This document shows positions 16,086-26,561 of a stretch of 64,000 nucleotides of DNA, piece by piece; the stretch's first letter is position 1, and each line of letters opens with the position of its first letter. The notes beneath the pieces were generated by a model. The model saw only the letters and a program-made list of their open reading frames with translations, made no database searches and had not been told where the DNA came from. The translations under genes were made by a program, and so were the position numbers. Source of the DNA: DASSTY01 sp035760645 (GTDB lineage Bacteria; Gemmatimonadota; Gemmatimonadetes; Gemmatimonadales; GWC2-71-9); assembly GCA_035760645.1 (NCBI GenBank), contig DASTSO010000117.1, positions 62,001 through 126,000 on the forward strand. Direction: 5' to 3'.

Positions 16086-17172
16086 GCGCTGCGCGGCGCT
16101 TCCGATCGGTCTCGACGCGGAGCTGGCCGCAGGCGGCGTTGATGTCGAGCCCCCGGCTGCGGCGCACGGTCGCCTCGATGCCGCGGTCCCGGAGACGCGC
16201 GGCGAAGGCGTGGATCCGGTTGTTCGAGCTCGGCACGAGGTCGGGCGCGCCGCCGGGATGGAGCGGGAGGATGTTGACGTGCGCGCCGAGGCGGCGGGCG
16301 TGGACCGCGAGCCGGTCGGCGTCCGCCTCGGCGTCGTTCGCCCCGGCGATCATCACGTACTCGAAGGTGATCCGCTTCTCGAACTGCTCCGCCGCCTCCA
16401 GCACCTGCGCGAGGTCGTACTTCTTCTCGATCGGCATGAGCGCGCGGCGCTGGTCGGCCGTGGGCGCGTGCAGCGAGATGGCGAGGCGGAACTGCTCGGG
16501 CCGCTCGGCGAGCTTCCGCATCCCGGGGACGATTCCCACGGTCGAGACGGTGATGTGGCGCGCGCCGAGGCCGAAGCCGTCGGCGTCGTTGAGGATCGTG
16601 AGCGTCGGATCCACGCCCGGCCAGTTCAGCAGCGGCTCGCCCATCCCCATGAAGACGATGTTCGTGGGCTTCTCGTCGGCGTTCCGGAGGACGATCTCGC
16701 GCACCTGGCCGGCGATCTCCCACGGCTCGAGGTTGCGGCGGAAGCCCATCCGGCCGGTCGCGCAGAAGACGCAGGCGAGGGCGCAGCCGGCCTGCGAGGA
16801 GATGCAGAGCGTGCGGCGGCTCCCCGAGGGGATGAGCACCGACTCGACCGCCTCGCGGTCGCCGAGGCGCCAGAGGAACTTGCGGGTGCCGTCGGCCGAC
16901 TGCTGGACGACGTCGGCGTCGAGACGCGGAAGGGGGAAGCGCGCCTCGAGCTCCGCGCGGAGCGCGAGCGGCAGCTCGGTCGCCTCCCGCCAGGCGGCCA
17001 CGGGCGCCACCCAGAGCCGGCGGACGATCTGCCCGACGCGATACCCCGGCAGCTCCCGCTCCGCGGCCCAGGCCCGCACGACCTCGCGCGCCGCGGCGGG
17101 CGGGAGGTTGAGCAGGTTGGTCACCGTCGCCTGATCGGCAGGGGTCGCGGAGGTCGTCTCGAAGATCGCCAT
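16054..17172 (-). CDS. rlmN: 23S rRNA (adenine2503-C2)/tRNA (adenine37-C2) methyltransferase RlmN
   Basis: Radical-SAM methyltransferase. 372 residues; Fe-S ligands are in CALACVFC (CxxxCxxC), SAM binding in FMGMGEPLLNW, and the C-terminal cysteine that carries the methyl is in LDINAACGQL. Start ATG 17172-17170, with a -10 TTATCT (17185-17180) 7 nt upstream and no Shine-Dalgarno, so the message is probably leaderless. Confidence 0.96.
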   Translation of the reverse strand: MAIFETTSATPADQATVTNLLNLPPAAAREVVRAWAAERELPGYRVGQIVRRLWVAPVAAWREATELPLALRAELEARFPLPRLDADVVQQSADGTRKFLWRLGDREAVESVLIPSGSRRTLCISSQAGCALACVFCATGRMGFRRNLEPWEIAGQVREIVLRNADEKPTNIVFMGMGEPLLNWPGVDPTLTILNDADGFGLGARHITVSTVGIVPGMRKLAERPEQFRLAISLHAPTADQRRALMPIEKKYDLAQVLEAAEQFEKRITFEYVMIAGANDAEADADRLAVHARRLGAHVNILPLHPGGAPDLVPSSNNRIHAFAARLRDRGIEATVRRSRGLDINAACGQLRVETDRKRRAALTPDPALPRP

Positions 17173-17179
17173 GGGGCAA

Positions 17180-17185
17180 AGATAA
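17180..17185 (-). promoter_or_regulatory. -10 element of rlmN
   Basis: TTATCT on the minus strand, 7 nt before the ATG. The -35 position reads GAACTC, a poor match. Confidence 0.4.
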
Positions 17186-17318
17186 CCGGCGCGGGGCCCG
17201 GGGAGTTCCGTGCCGGGCTCGGCACGCCGGGAGAACGGCTCGGTGCACCCGGAGATCCACCTGGTGCGCCCGGAGAGTGGTCCGCGCGGCTCGGAGAATG
17301 GCGTGGTCGGGCCGGTGC

Positions 17319-17347
17319 TTGCCGGCCAGGGATCGTCATACTACTTT
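17319..17347 (+). promoter_or_regulatory. Promoter TTGCCG-N17-TACTTT
   Basis: -35 at 17319-17324 and -10 at 17342-17347 with 17-nt spacing; predicted start near 17354 gives a roughly 45-nt leader to the ATG at 17399. Confidence 0.65.
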
Positions 17348-17398
17348 ATGGCACAAAGTCGTTGGCGACACGGTGGACCACGGGTGCAGGAGGGGACG

Positions 17399-17995
17399 AT
17401 GAGCGACAACCGGAATCGAGACCTGCGAGCGGTGCTGCGGAACGCCGTGACCTGGGCTGCCGCCTGGGCCGTGGCCGGCGGGGCGCTCGTCGGCGCCATC
17501 AGCCTGTTCGATCCCCGGCCCGGGATCGAGTCCCTCCCCGAGCGGGTCGGCATGGCCGCCTTCGCGGCGGTCGCCTGGGGCGTCCGCTTCGGCCTCGCCG
17601 GAGGGGTGATCGGCGCGGTCTTCGCCGGGGTCCTCCGCTTCGGTTACCGGGGCCGCCGCCTGGCCGACATCAATCCCGTGCGCTTCACGCTGCTGGGCGC
17701 CGTCGTCGGCGGCGTGGGCGTGCCGCTGTACCTCCAGCTCATGAACATCCTCACCGGCGGCCGGCCGATCGCGTGGGGGCTGGTGACCGACGACGCCGTG
17801 TGGGCGACGGTGTTCGGCGCCGTCACGGCGGCCGGCTTCATCCTCCTGGCCCGGCGCGCGGAGCGGCTCGCACCGGCGCCGCGTCCCGACCTGCTCGACG
17901 GCGTGGACGACCTCACCGACCTGCCGGCGCCGCACGCGCCGGCGCCGCCTGTCGCCGCGCCTTCCCGTCCCGTCCCGTCCCGAGAAGCCCGCTAA
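17399..17995 (+). CDS. Inner-membrane protein of unknown function
   Basis: 198 residues, ATG 17399 with strong GGAGGGG Shine-Dalgarno. Four hydrophobic segments are visible (about residues 17-37, 50-80, 97-115 and 132-150), with a Pro/Ala-rich cytoplasmic tail containing DLLDGVDDLTDLP. No family recognised. It has its own promoter and is separated by 75 bases from the EIIA gene. Confidence 0.7.
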   Translation: MSDNRNRDLRAVLRNAVTWAAAWAVAGGALVGAISLFDPRPGIESLPERVGMAAFAAVAWGVRFGLAGGVIGAVFAGVLRFGYRGRRLADINPVRFTLLGAVVGGVGVPLYLQLMNILTGGRPIAWGLVTDDAVWATVFGAVTAAGFILLARRAERLAPAPRPDLLDGVDDLTDLPAPHAPAPPVAAPSRPVPSREAR

Positions 17996-18014
17996 GCGTC
18001 GACCCGATAATTGC

Positions 18015-18043
18015 TTGCCGGGGTTTTCGGCGCCGGTTACGTT
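18015..18043 (+). promoter_or_regulatory. Promoter TTGCCG-N17-TACGTT of the EIIA gene
   Basis: -35 18015-18020, -10 18038-18043, 17-nt spacer. Seven bases after the -10 is ATG 18051, which opens a nine-codon reading frame rather than the EIIA gene. Confidence 0.65.
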
Positions 18044-18050
18044 TGAGCCC

Positions 18051-18080
18051 ATGCGCCGCCAGCTCCGCTCGTGCTGCTGA
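18051..18080 (+). CDS. Possible leaderless nine-codon upstream ORF (MRRQLRSCC)
   Basis: ATG 18051 sits where a leaderless start would be, 7 nt after the -10. The frame ends at TGA 18078-18080, overlapping the first codons of the EIIA gene (GTG 18071). It ends with two Cys codons. It could couple translation of the EIIA gene or be chance; no comparison was possible. Confidence 0.3.
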   Translation: MRRQLRSCC

Positions 18081-18526
18081 CCGACCTGCTCACCCCCGAC
18101 CGGGTGGTGGTGCCGCTGGCCGCTCGCGACAAGGCGGGCGCCATCCGCGAGCTGGCCGAGCGGCTGGCCGAACGCGCCGGTGGGAGCGCGGCCGAGATCG
18201 TCGAGGCGGTGCAGGAGCGCGAGGCGATGCTGAGCACCGGCATCGGGCACGGCATCGCGATCCCGCACGGCCGCTCGCCCGCAGTGAAGGACCTCGGCGT
18301 GGTGGCCGGCGTGAGTGCCGAGCCCATCCCCTACGACGCGCTCGACGGCGAGCCGGTGCGGCTCTTCTTCCTGCTCGTCGGCCCCGAGACGGCGGCGGGG
18401 CAGCACGTGAAGGTGCTCGCGCGCATCGCCCGGCTGCTGCGGCGCGACGAGCTGCGCGAGGCGCTCCTTGCCGCGCGGACGCCCGAGGAGTTTCACGCCG
18501 CGCTCGCCGACGCCGACGTCCGCTGA
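18071..18526 (+). CDS. ptsN: PTS fructose/nitrogen-type EIIA domain protein (PtsN-like)
   Basis: Phosphocarrier domain of the PTS EIIA-2 fold, 151 residues. The phosphorylated residue should be His66 in GHGIAIPHGR; LLTPDRVVVPL at the N-terminus and LLVGPETAAGQHVKVLARI also fit. No EIIB or EIIC follows, so it is a stand-alone regulatory EIIA of the PtsN kind. The start GTG 18071 has no clear Shine-Dalgarno but lies inside the overlapping short ORF. Confidence 0.88.
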   Translation: MLLTDLLTPDRVVVPLAARDKAGAIRELAERLAERAGGSAAEIVEAVQEREAMLSTGIGHGIAIPHGRSPAVKDLGVVAGVSAEPIPYDALDGEPVRLFFLLVGPETAAGQHVKVLARIARLLRRDELREALLAARTPEEFHAALADADVR

Positions 18527-18643
18527 GCCCTGCCGGCCCCGGCCGGCCGCGACCGCGCCCATGCCCGCCGCCCGTGTCCGTTCCCCTCTTTCCGAGTGCA
18601 TTCGACGTCCCATGAGCCGTTCCCTTCCGACTGCCGAGGCCGC

Positions 18644-20428
<1,785 letters not shown>

Positions 20429-20491
20429 CGTGGGCGCGCGACACAGGCGCGCCGGCGTTTCACCATCATCGCCCAACCCCCTGGGGGCCGC

Positions 20492-21454
20492 TTGGCAGAC
20501 GAGATCCAGCACAAGATTTCCACCGAAGGCGCCGACCCGCTCCTGCTCGCGGGCGTCAACGACGGCAACCTGGCCGAGCTGCAGCGCACCCTGGGGGTGC
20601 GCGTCGCCTTCCGCGGCGACACGATCAGTCTGGCGGGCACCCCGGAGCAGATCGAGCGGGCGACGCCCGTGGTGACGGGCCTGGTGGACCTCGCGCGCAT
20701 GGGCGAGCCGGTGACGCCGGACGACGTGGTGCGGCTCGCGAGCGACGGCGGCGCCGCGGCGGCCGAGCTCGCGGCGGCCCCCAGCGACACGGCGAAGATC
20801 GTGCTGCCGGGGATGCGGCGGGCCATCGTCGCCAAGACGCAGGGGCAGCGCGACTACCTGAAGTCCATCAGCGAGCACGACATCGTGGTCGGCATCGGGC
20901 CGGCGGGCACGGGCAAGACCTATCTCGCCGTCGCCAAGGCGGTCGAGGCGCTCGCCCGCAAGCGGGTCAAGCGCATCGTCCTCGCGCGCCCCGCGGTCGA
21001 GGCGGGCGAGTCGCTCGGCTTCCTCCCCGGCGACCTCCAGGCGAAGGTGGATCCCTACCTGCGCCCGCTCTACGACGCGCTCGAGGACATGATGCCGAAC
21101 GACCGGGTGCAGAAGGCGCTCGAGAGCCGCACGATCGAGATCGCCCCGCTGGCCTACATGCGCGGCCGCACCCTCGCCGACGCGTTCATCATCCTCGACG
21201 AGGCGCAGAACGCCACCGGCGCGCAGATGAAGATGTTCCTCACCCGGCTCGGCGTGAACAGCAAGGTCGTCGTCACCGGCGACAAGACGCAGATCGACCT
21301 CCCGCGCCGCGAGGACTCGGGGCTGGTGCAGGTCGAGCGGATCCTGCCGGGGATCGACGGGATCGCCTTCAACTACCTGCACGAGGCCGACGTCGTTCGG
21401 CACCGCCTCGTGCGCGAGATCATCAAGGCGTACGCGGAGGACCAGAACGGCTGA
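20492..21454 (+). CDS. phoH: PhoH-like ATPase
   Basis: 320 residues from TTG 20492, preceded by GGGGG. N-terminal KH-like segment (about 1-110), Walker A GPAGTGKTYLAVAKA, LARPAVEAGESLGFLPGDL, Walker B IILDEAQNA and VVVTGDKTQIDLP. PhoH proteins are linked to RNA metabolism, and the gene is next to pgpH and ybeY as in many bacteria. Its stop overlaps the pgpH ATG. Confidence 0.95.
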   Translation: MADEIQHKISTEGADPLLLAGVNDGNLAELQRTLGVRVAFRGDTISLAGTPEQIERATPVVTGLVDLARMGEPVTPDDVVRLASDGGAAAAELAAAPSDTAKIVLPGMRRAIVAKTQGQRDYLKSISEHDIVVGIGPAGTGKTYLAVAKAVEALARKRVKRIVLARPAVEAGESLGFLPGDLQAKVDPYLRPLYDALEDMMPNDRVQKALESRTIEIAPLAYMRGRTLADAFIILDEAQNATGAQMKMFLTRLGVNSKVVVTGDKTQIDLPRREDSGLVQVERILPGIDGIAFNYLHEADVVRHRLVREIIKAYAEDQNG

Positions 21455-23655
21455 TGCCGGGCGCCCACGGGACGCACCTCGCCGACCCGCCGCCGGACCG
21501 CTCGTTCGCGGCCCGGGTGTGGTTCCATGCGTCCCGCTGGGGCTGGCTCCTGCTGGCCGCCGTCGCCGTCTACCTGGCGTTCCCGGGGCCGACGACCCGC
21601 GAGGCGCCGCGCCTGGGCGTGGGCGAGGCGGCCGACCACGACGTGCTCTCGCCGATCGCCTTCACGGTGCCGAAGGACCCGGAGGAGTACACCCGCGAGG
21701 GTGACGCGCTCGCGCGCGGGGTGCTGCCGGTCTTCGAGTACGACGGGGCCGCCTACGATTCGGCCACGACCTCGCTGCAGCTCTTCTTCGACGCGCTCGG
21801 GGGTGACCGCCCGACGCCCGAGCGGGTCTGGGCGATCGCGCAGGGCTTCCGGGTGGACCTCGGCGACGACGAGGCCGCCTGGCTCGCCGATCCGCGGCAC
21901 CGCCGCGCGCTGCAGGGACGGCTCACCGACCTCTTCCGCGCGTCGCTCGCCGCGGGCGTCGCCGACGCCGGCGTGGTGCGCGGCGAGCCGAGCGTGCGCC
22001 TCCTCCTGCGGCGGGGCGAGGGGCAGCGGGTCGTGCTGCGCGACTCGGTGCGCACCTTCGCCGACCTGATGGACGAGGCGGACCAGACGAGCCGCGGCTG
22101 GGGCGATCCGGCCAGCCAGCGGGTCTTCCGGCGCCTCGTGGGCGTCTTCTTCCAGCCCACCATCGTTTACGACCACGCGGCCACCCAGGCGCGGCGCGAG
22201 CAGGTGCGCCGCAGCGTGGACTCGGTCAAGTACGCCGTGCGCGCGGGCGAGCGGATCGTGGGTGCGCACGAGCTCGTCACCCCCGAGACCGCGCTCAAGC
22301 TCGACGCCCTCGACCAGGCGCTGCGCCGCGAGAACGCCGGTCGCCTCGCCGCCCGCTCGGTGGCGGGGGCGATCCTCTACGACGCCATCATCCTGAGCCC
22401 GTTCTGGCTGCTGCTGGTCCTCTGGCGGCGGCGCACCTACGACGAGGGGCGCCACGTGGCGTTCTTCGCGATCCTCGTCGCGGCGGTCGCCTTCCTCGCG
22501 GCCGGGGTGGGGGAGCTCTTTCCGGCGCGGCCCGAGCTGCTGCCGATCCCGCTCGCGGCGATGCTGGTGACGATGCTCTTCGACGGCCGGCTGGCCGTCA
22601 TGGCCGCGCTCACGCTCGCCGTGCTCCTCGGCAGCCAGTGGGGGCTGCGCGACACGGGGGCGCTCTTCTTCGGGCTCCTGGGGGGCGTGGCGGGCGCGGT
22701 GGGGACGCGGGTGCTGCGGCGGCGGCACGTGCTCTACACCGCCGTCGGCGCGCTGATCGCCGCCTACGCCCTCGGCGCGGCGACGATGGGCCTGGTCTTC
22801 GGCTGGTCGGCCGACGACTTCGCGGCGAGCGTGCTCGCGGGCCTGATCACGGCGCTCGGGAGCGCCGCGCTCGCCATGCTGGCGCTGCCGCTCGCGGAGT
22901 CGTTCACGGGGATCACGACGCAGCTCACCCTGCTCGAGCTCTCCGACTTCCGCCGGCCGCTGCTGCGCCGGCTCGCGCTCGAGGCGCCGGGGACCTGGGC
23001 CCACAGCATCTCGATGGCCAACCTCTGCGAGGCGGCCTGCAACGCGATCGGCGCGAACGGCCTCCTCGCGCGGGTCGGCTGCTACTATCACGACGTCGGC
23101 AAGCTGGGCCAGCCGCAGTACTTCGTCGAGAACCAGCGGCCCGGCGCGAACCCGCACGACCTCCTCCCGCCGGCGGAATCGGCGCGCATCATCCGGCGGC
23201 ACGTGCTCGAGGGCGTGGCCCTCGCGGAAGAGGCGAAGCTCCCGCCCGCCGTGGTGGCGTTCATCCCCGAGCACCACGGCACGACCGAGATCCGCTACTT
23301 CCTGCATCGCGCCCGCGGCCCCGGAGTCACGGTGGATCCGGCCGACTTCCGCTACCCGGGGCCGCGTCCGCAGTCGGCCGAGACGGCGGTCGCGATGCTC
23401 GCCGACGCGACCGAGGCGGCCGTGCGGGTGCTCCCGGAGCCCACGCCCGAGGCGGTGCGCGAGGCAATCGAGCAGCTCGTCGCGCAGCGGATCGCGGGCG
23501 GCCAGCTCGACGACGCGCCGCTCACGCTGCGCGAGCTCGAGCGCGTCAAGCGCGAGTTCGCGCGCGTGCTCGCGGGCATCCACCACAACCGCATCGAGTA
23601 TCCCCGTGCCAGCGGCGCCGTCACCGCGTCGGTCGACCAGATCCGGCGCGCCTGA
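21454..23655 (+). CDS. PgpH-type 7TM-HD cyclic di-AMP phosphodiesterase
   Basis: 733 residues. One N-terminal membrane segment, an extracytoplasmic 7TMR-HDED region (about 45-300), six or seven further segments (about 305-500) and a cytoplasmic HD domain with TWAHSISMANLCEAA, YYHDVGKLGQP, HVLEGVALAEEAKLP and IPEHHGTTEIRYF. Proteins of this architecture (PgpH, YqfF) hydrolyse cyclic di-AMP. No diadenylate cyclase is in the window. Coupled to phoH by a one-base overlap; 3' end overlaps ybeY by 50 bases. Confidence 0.9.
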   Translation: MPGAHGTHLADPPPDRSFAARVWFHASRWGWLLLAAVAVYLAFPGPTTREAPRLGVGEAADHDVLSPIAFTVPKDPEEYTREGDALARGVLPVFEYDGAAYDSATTSLQLFFDALGGDRPTPERVWAIAQGFRVDLGDDEAAWLADPRHRRALQGRLTDLFRASLAAGVADAGVVRGEPSVRLLLRRGEGQRVVLRDSVRTFADLMDEADQTSRGWGDPASQRVFRRLVGVFFQPTIVYDHAATQARREQVRRSVDSVKYAVRAGERIVGAHELVTPETALKLDALDQALRRENAGRLAARSVAGAILYDAIILSPFWLLLVLWRRRTYDEGRHVAFFAILVAAVAFLAAGVGELFPARPELLPIPLAAMLVTMLFDGRLAVMAALTLAVLLGSQWGLRDTGALFFGLLGGVAGAVGTRVLRRRHVLYTAVGALIAAYALGAATMGLVFGWSADDFAASVLAGLITALGSAALAMLALPLAESFTGITTQLTLLELSDFRRPLLRRLALEAPGTWAHSISMANLCEAACNAIGANGLLARVGCYYHDVGKLGQPQYFVENQRPGANPHDLLPPAESARIIRRHVLEGVALAEEAKLPPAVVAFIPEHHGTTEIRYFLHRARGPGVTVDPADFRYPGPRPQSAETAVAMLADATEAAVRVLPEPTPEAVREAIEQLVAQRIAGGQLDDAPLTLRELERVKREFARVLAGIHHNRIEYPRASGAVTASVDQIRRA

Positions 23656-24133
23656 GGGCGGCGCGGCGCTCGCGCTCGCGCTCGGGGGGCGGCTGCCGCT
23701 CCCCGAGGCGGAGCTGCGGCGCATCGTCGGCACCGTCGTGGCGGCCGAGGGGGCGCGGGCCGAGATCTCGCTCACCTTCCTGGGCCGTGAGGCGATGCGC
23801 CGCCTGAACCTCGAGCACAAGGGCCGCGACCGGCCCACCGACGTCCTGTCGTGGTCGCTCCCCGATCCGCGCGGCTTCATCGTGGGCGACGTGTACGTCT
23901 GTCCCTGGGCGGCGCGCCAGGAGGCGGCGGCGCGCGGCATCCCGGCGCACGAGGAACTCGTGCGCCTCGTCGTGCACGGCACGCTGCATGCGCTGGGCTG
24001 GGACCACCCCGAGGAGGCCGGCCGCACGCGCTCGCCGATGTGGCGCCGGCAGGAGCGCTACGTCCGGCGGCTCGCGCCGGCGCCGGACGGACCGGCGCGC
24101 CCCGTGCGCCAGCGCCGCGAGGGCCGCCGGTGA
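23606..24133 (+). CDS. ybeY: Endoribonuclease YbeY
   Basis: Zinc-dependent RNase for 16S rRNA 3' maturation and ribosome quality control. 175 residues from GTG 23606; Zn site HGTLHALGWDHP (HxxxHxxxxxH), and LTFLGREAMRRLN plus PTDVLSWSLP are the other family blocks. The Arg-rich C-terminal tail after the Zn site is longer than usual. Stop overlaps the next GTG. Confidence 0.95.
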   Translation: MPAAPSPRRSTRSGAPEGGAALALALGGRLPLPEAELRRIVGTVVAAEGARAEISLTFLGREAMRRLNLEHKGRDRPTDVLSWSLPDPRGFIVGDVYVCPWAARQEAAARGIPAHEELVRLVVHGTLHALGWDHPEEAGRTRSPMWRRQERYVRRLAPAPDGPARPVRQRREGRR

Positions 24134-25344
24134 CGCCGCTCCTCGGGACGCTGCAGCAGTTCATCGCTCCGGTCGTGGCGGCCGTCCTCACTCTCTGGGC
24201 CGGGTGGCTCGCCTTCGCCGCGGAGTCGGACCTCGAGCTGCCGCGCATGCTCGCGGGGCAGTTCCCCGCCGAAGCCGACGACCGGCCGGTCTCGCTCGCG
24301 CGCGGGCTGCACATCGCGCACCTCGCACTCCTCGTGCTCGCGGGCACGGCGGCGGGCGGTGCGGTCGTCTGGTGGGCGTGGCCGACCGTGCCGGGGCTCA
24401 CGCGGCTGGTCGTCGCCGTCGCGCTCGTGTGGGTCGTGGGGGACCTGGCGCCCCGGGTGCTCGCCGCGATCGCGCCGGAGCTCACCCCCGGCGCGCGCCG
24501 CGCGGCGGAAGGGACGCTCGCGCCCTTCCGGCCGCTCCTGCGGCTCGTGGCCTGGGCCGACCGCCGGGCCCACCCGGTCCGCCGCACCGAGGCGGAGCGC
24601 GCCGTCGGCGCGGCGCAGCGCGACATGCTCCTCGGCGTCTTCTCCCTCGCCGACATGACCGTGGCGGAAGTCATGACGCCGCGCATCGACATCGTGGCCG
24701 TGGACCGCAGCGCCACGCGCGACGACGTCGTCCAGGTGCTGCGCCGCACCGAGCACGCACGCGTGCTGGTCTACGACGGCAGCTCGGACGACGTGGCGGG
24801 CGTGATCTACGCGAAGGACATGCTGCCGGCCCTCGGCCGCGACGACGGCCCGCCCTGGCAAGCGCTCATCCGGCCCGCGGCGTTCGTCCCCGAGGCCAAG
24901 CCGCTCGATCGCCAGCTGCGCGACTTCCAGCGCGGGCCCAGCCACCTCGCCGTGGTGGTGGACGAGTACGGCGGGACCGCGGGGCTGCTCACGCTCGAGG
25001 ACATCCTCGAGCAGATCGTCGGCGAGATCCAGGACGAGTACGACGTGGAGGAGGTCGAGCCGATTCTCCCGCTTCCCGACGGCGGCTACCGGGTGCAGGG
25101 CGGGGTGCCGCTCGCCGAGCTCGAGGAGGTGCTCGAGCACGACTTCGAGCGCGAGGACGTGAGCACGGTGGGTGGCCTGGTGCTCGCGGAGTTCGGCCGG
25201 GTACCGCGCTGGGGCGAAGCGGTGCGCGTGGACGATTACGAGATCACCGTGGAGCAGGTGGCGCGCCGGCGCGTGCGGCGCATCTCGATCCGCCCCCTCA
25301 CGGCGCCCGAGCCCGAGACGCCGGTCGAGGAGGCGCGCCCGTGA
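24130..25344 (+). CDS. CorC/HlyC-type membrane protein with CBS pair (first copy)
   Basis: 404 residues: N-terminal membrane domain with about three segments (DUF21-like, degenerate), CBS pair about 175-300 (VAEVMTPRIDIVAVD, HLAVVVDEYGGTAGLLT, LEDILEQIVGEIQDEYD) and a C-terminal CorC_HlyC domain (about 310-395). The family takes part in magnesium/cobalt handling. Start GTG 24130 overlaps the ybeY stop; stop overlaps the second copy. Confidence 0.88.
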   Translation: MTPLLGTLQQFIAPVVAAVLTLWAGWLAFAAESDLELPRMLAGQFPAEADDRPVSLARGLHIAHLALLVLAGTAAGGAVVWWAWPTVPGLTRLVVAVALVWVVGDLAPRVLAAIAPELTPGARRAAEGTLAPFRPLLRLVAWADRRAHPVRRTEAERAVGAAQRDMLLGVFSLADMTVAEVMTPRIDIVAVDRSATRDDVVQVLRRTEHARVLVYDGSSDDVAGVIYAKDMLPALGRDDGPPWQALIRPAAFVPEAKPLDRQLRDFQRGPSHLAVVVDEYGGTAGLLTLEDILEQIVGEIQDEYDVEEVEPILPLPDGGYRVQGGVPLAELEEVLEHDFEREDVSTVGGLVLAEFGRVPRWGEAVRVDDYEITVEQVARRRVRRISIRPLTAPEPETPVEEARP

Positions 25345-26561
25345 CCTGGCTCGCCGTCGCCGCGGGGCTGCTGCTCACCGCCTTCGGCTCCATGGCGGGC
25401 GCCGCGCTCGTCACCGCGAGCCGGGCGGAGCTCACGCGCGCCATCAGCCACCGCCTGCGCGGCCGGGCGCCGACGCTGCGGCACCTCGCGGAGGTGGACG
25501 GTTATCTCACGGCCGCGTCCGTCACCACCTCCCTCGGCGTCCTGCTCCTCGGCGCGGCGCTGCCGGCGCTCCTCGCGAGCTCGGGCGCGCTGCGGTCGCT
25601 CGTCGTGCTCGCGCTGCTCGCGGTGCCGCTCATCATTCTCGTCGGCTACTTCGCGCCGCGCTGGCTCACCCAGCATCGCGCCGAGGCCATCGCGGCCCGG
25701 GTGGTGCCGATCCTGCGGCCCTGGTCGACGGTGGTGGGCCTCCTGCTCCCCGCGCGCGCCGCGGCGCGGCCGCACGAGCTGCGCTCGCTCTGGCGCGAGG
25801 GGGCCGCGGCCGGGCTCGCCGTCGACGAGGAGCTCGTCATGGCCGGCGGCGTGCTCACCTTCTCGCAGCGGCCGGTGCGCGAGGTGGTGACGCCGCGCAC
25901 CGACATCGTCGCCGTGCCGGTGGACGCGCCACCCGCCGCGATCGCCGACGTGTTCGCCCAGAGCGGCTACAGCCGCCTCCCGGTCTACCGCGGCAGTCTC
26001 GACGAGATCGTCGGGATGCTCCACGCCTTCGACCTCTTCAAGCTGCGGCCCGGCAGCCCGTTGCCGATCCGGCCCGTGGCGGTGGCGCCGGGCAGCCGGA
26101 GCTGCGGCGACCTCCTGCTCGACATGCAGCGCGAGCGCCGGCATCTGGCCGTCGTGATCGACGAGTTCGGCGGCACCCTCGGCATCGTCACCTTCGAGGA
26201 CCTGCTCGAGGAGCTCGTGGGGGAGATCTTCGACGAGTACGACGAACCGGACGCGGCGGCGCCGGAGGCGGCGGCGGTCGCGGCGGCACCGCCACCGCCG
26301 CCCGAGGTCCTGGAGGTCGACGGCACCACGCCGGCGAGCGAGGTGGCCGAGCGCTTCGGCGTCGAGCTGCCGCAGGGCCGCGCGGCGAGCATCGGCGGCC
26401 TGGTGGCCGAGCTCGCCGGGCGGATCCCGGCCGACGGGGAGCGCTTCCTGCTCGCCGGGCTCGAGTTCGACGTCCTGCACAGCTCCCCCACGCGCGTCGA
26501 GCGCCTGCTGGTGCGTCCGGGCCCCGTGCCGGTCATTCCCCTCCACGCCGACTTCGCATGA
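25341..26561 (+). CDS. CorC/HlyC-type membrane protein with CBS pair (second copy)
   Basis: 406 residues, same plan as its neighbour: membrane domain (1-135), CBS pair (VREVVTPRTDIVAVP, HLAVVIDEFGGTLGIVT, FEDLLEELVGEIFDEYD), then an Ala/Pro-rich linker of about 20 residues and a CorC_HlyC domain. The two are diverged tandem duplicates. A paired arrangement could mean a heteromeric complex. Stop overlaps the mgtE start as ATGA. Confidence 0.88.
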   Translation: MTWLAVAAGLLLTAFGSMAGAALVTASRAELTRAISHRLRGRAPTLRHLAEVDGYLTAASVTTSLGVLLLGAALPALLASSGALRSLVVLALLAVPLIILVGYFAPRWLTQHRAEAIAARVVPILRPWSTVVGLLLPARAAARPHELRSLWREGAAAGLAVDEELVMAGGVLTFSQRPVREVVTPRTDIVAVPVDAPPAAIADVFAQSGYSRLPVYRGSLDEIVGMLHAFDLFKLRPGSPLPIRPVAVAPGSRSCGDLLLDMQRERRHLAVVIDEFGGTLGIVTFEDLLEELVGEIFDEYDEPDAAAPEAAAVAAAPPPPPEVLEVDGTTPASEVAERFGVELPQGRAASIGGLVAELAGRIPADGERFLLAGLEFDVLHSSPTRVERLLVRPGPVPVIPLHADFA

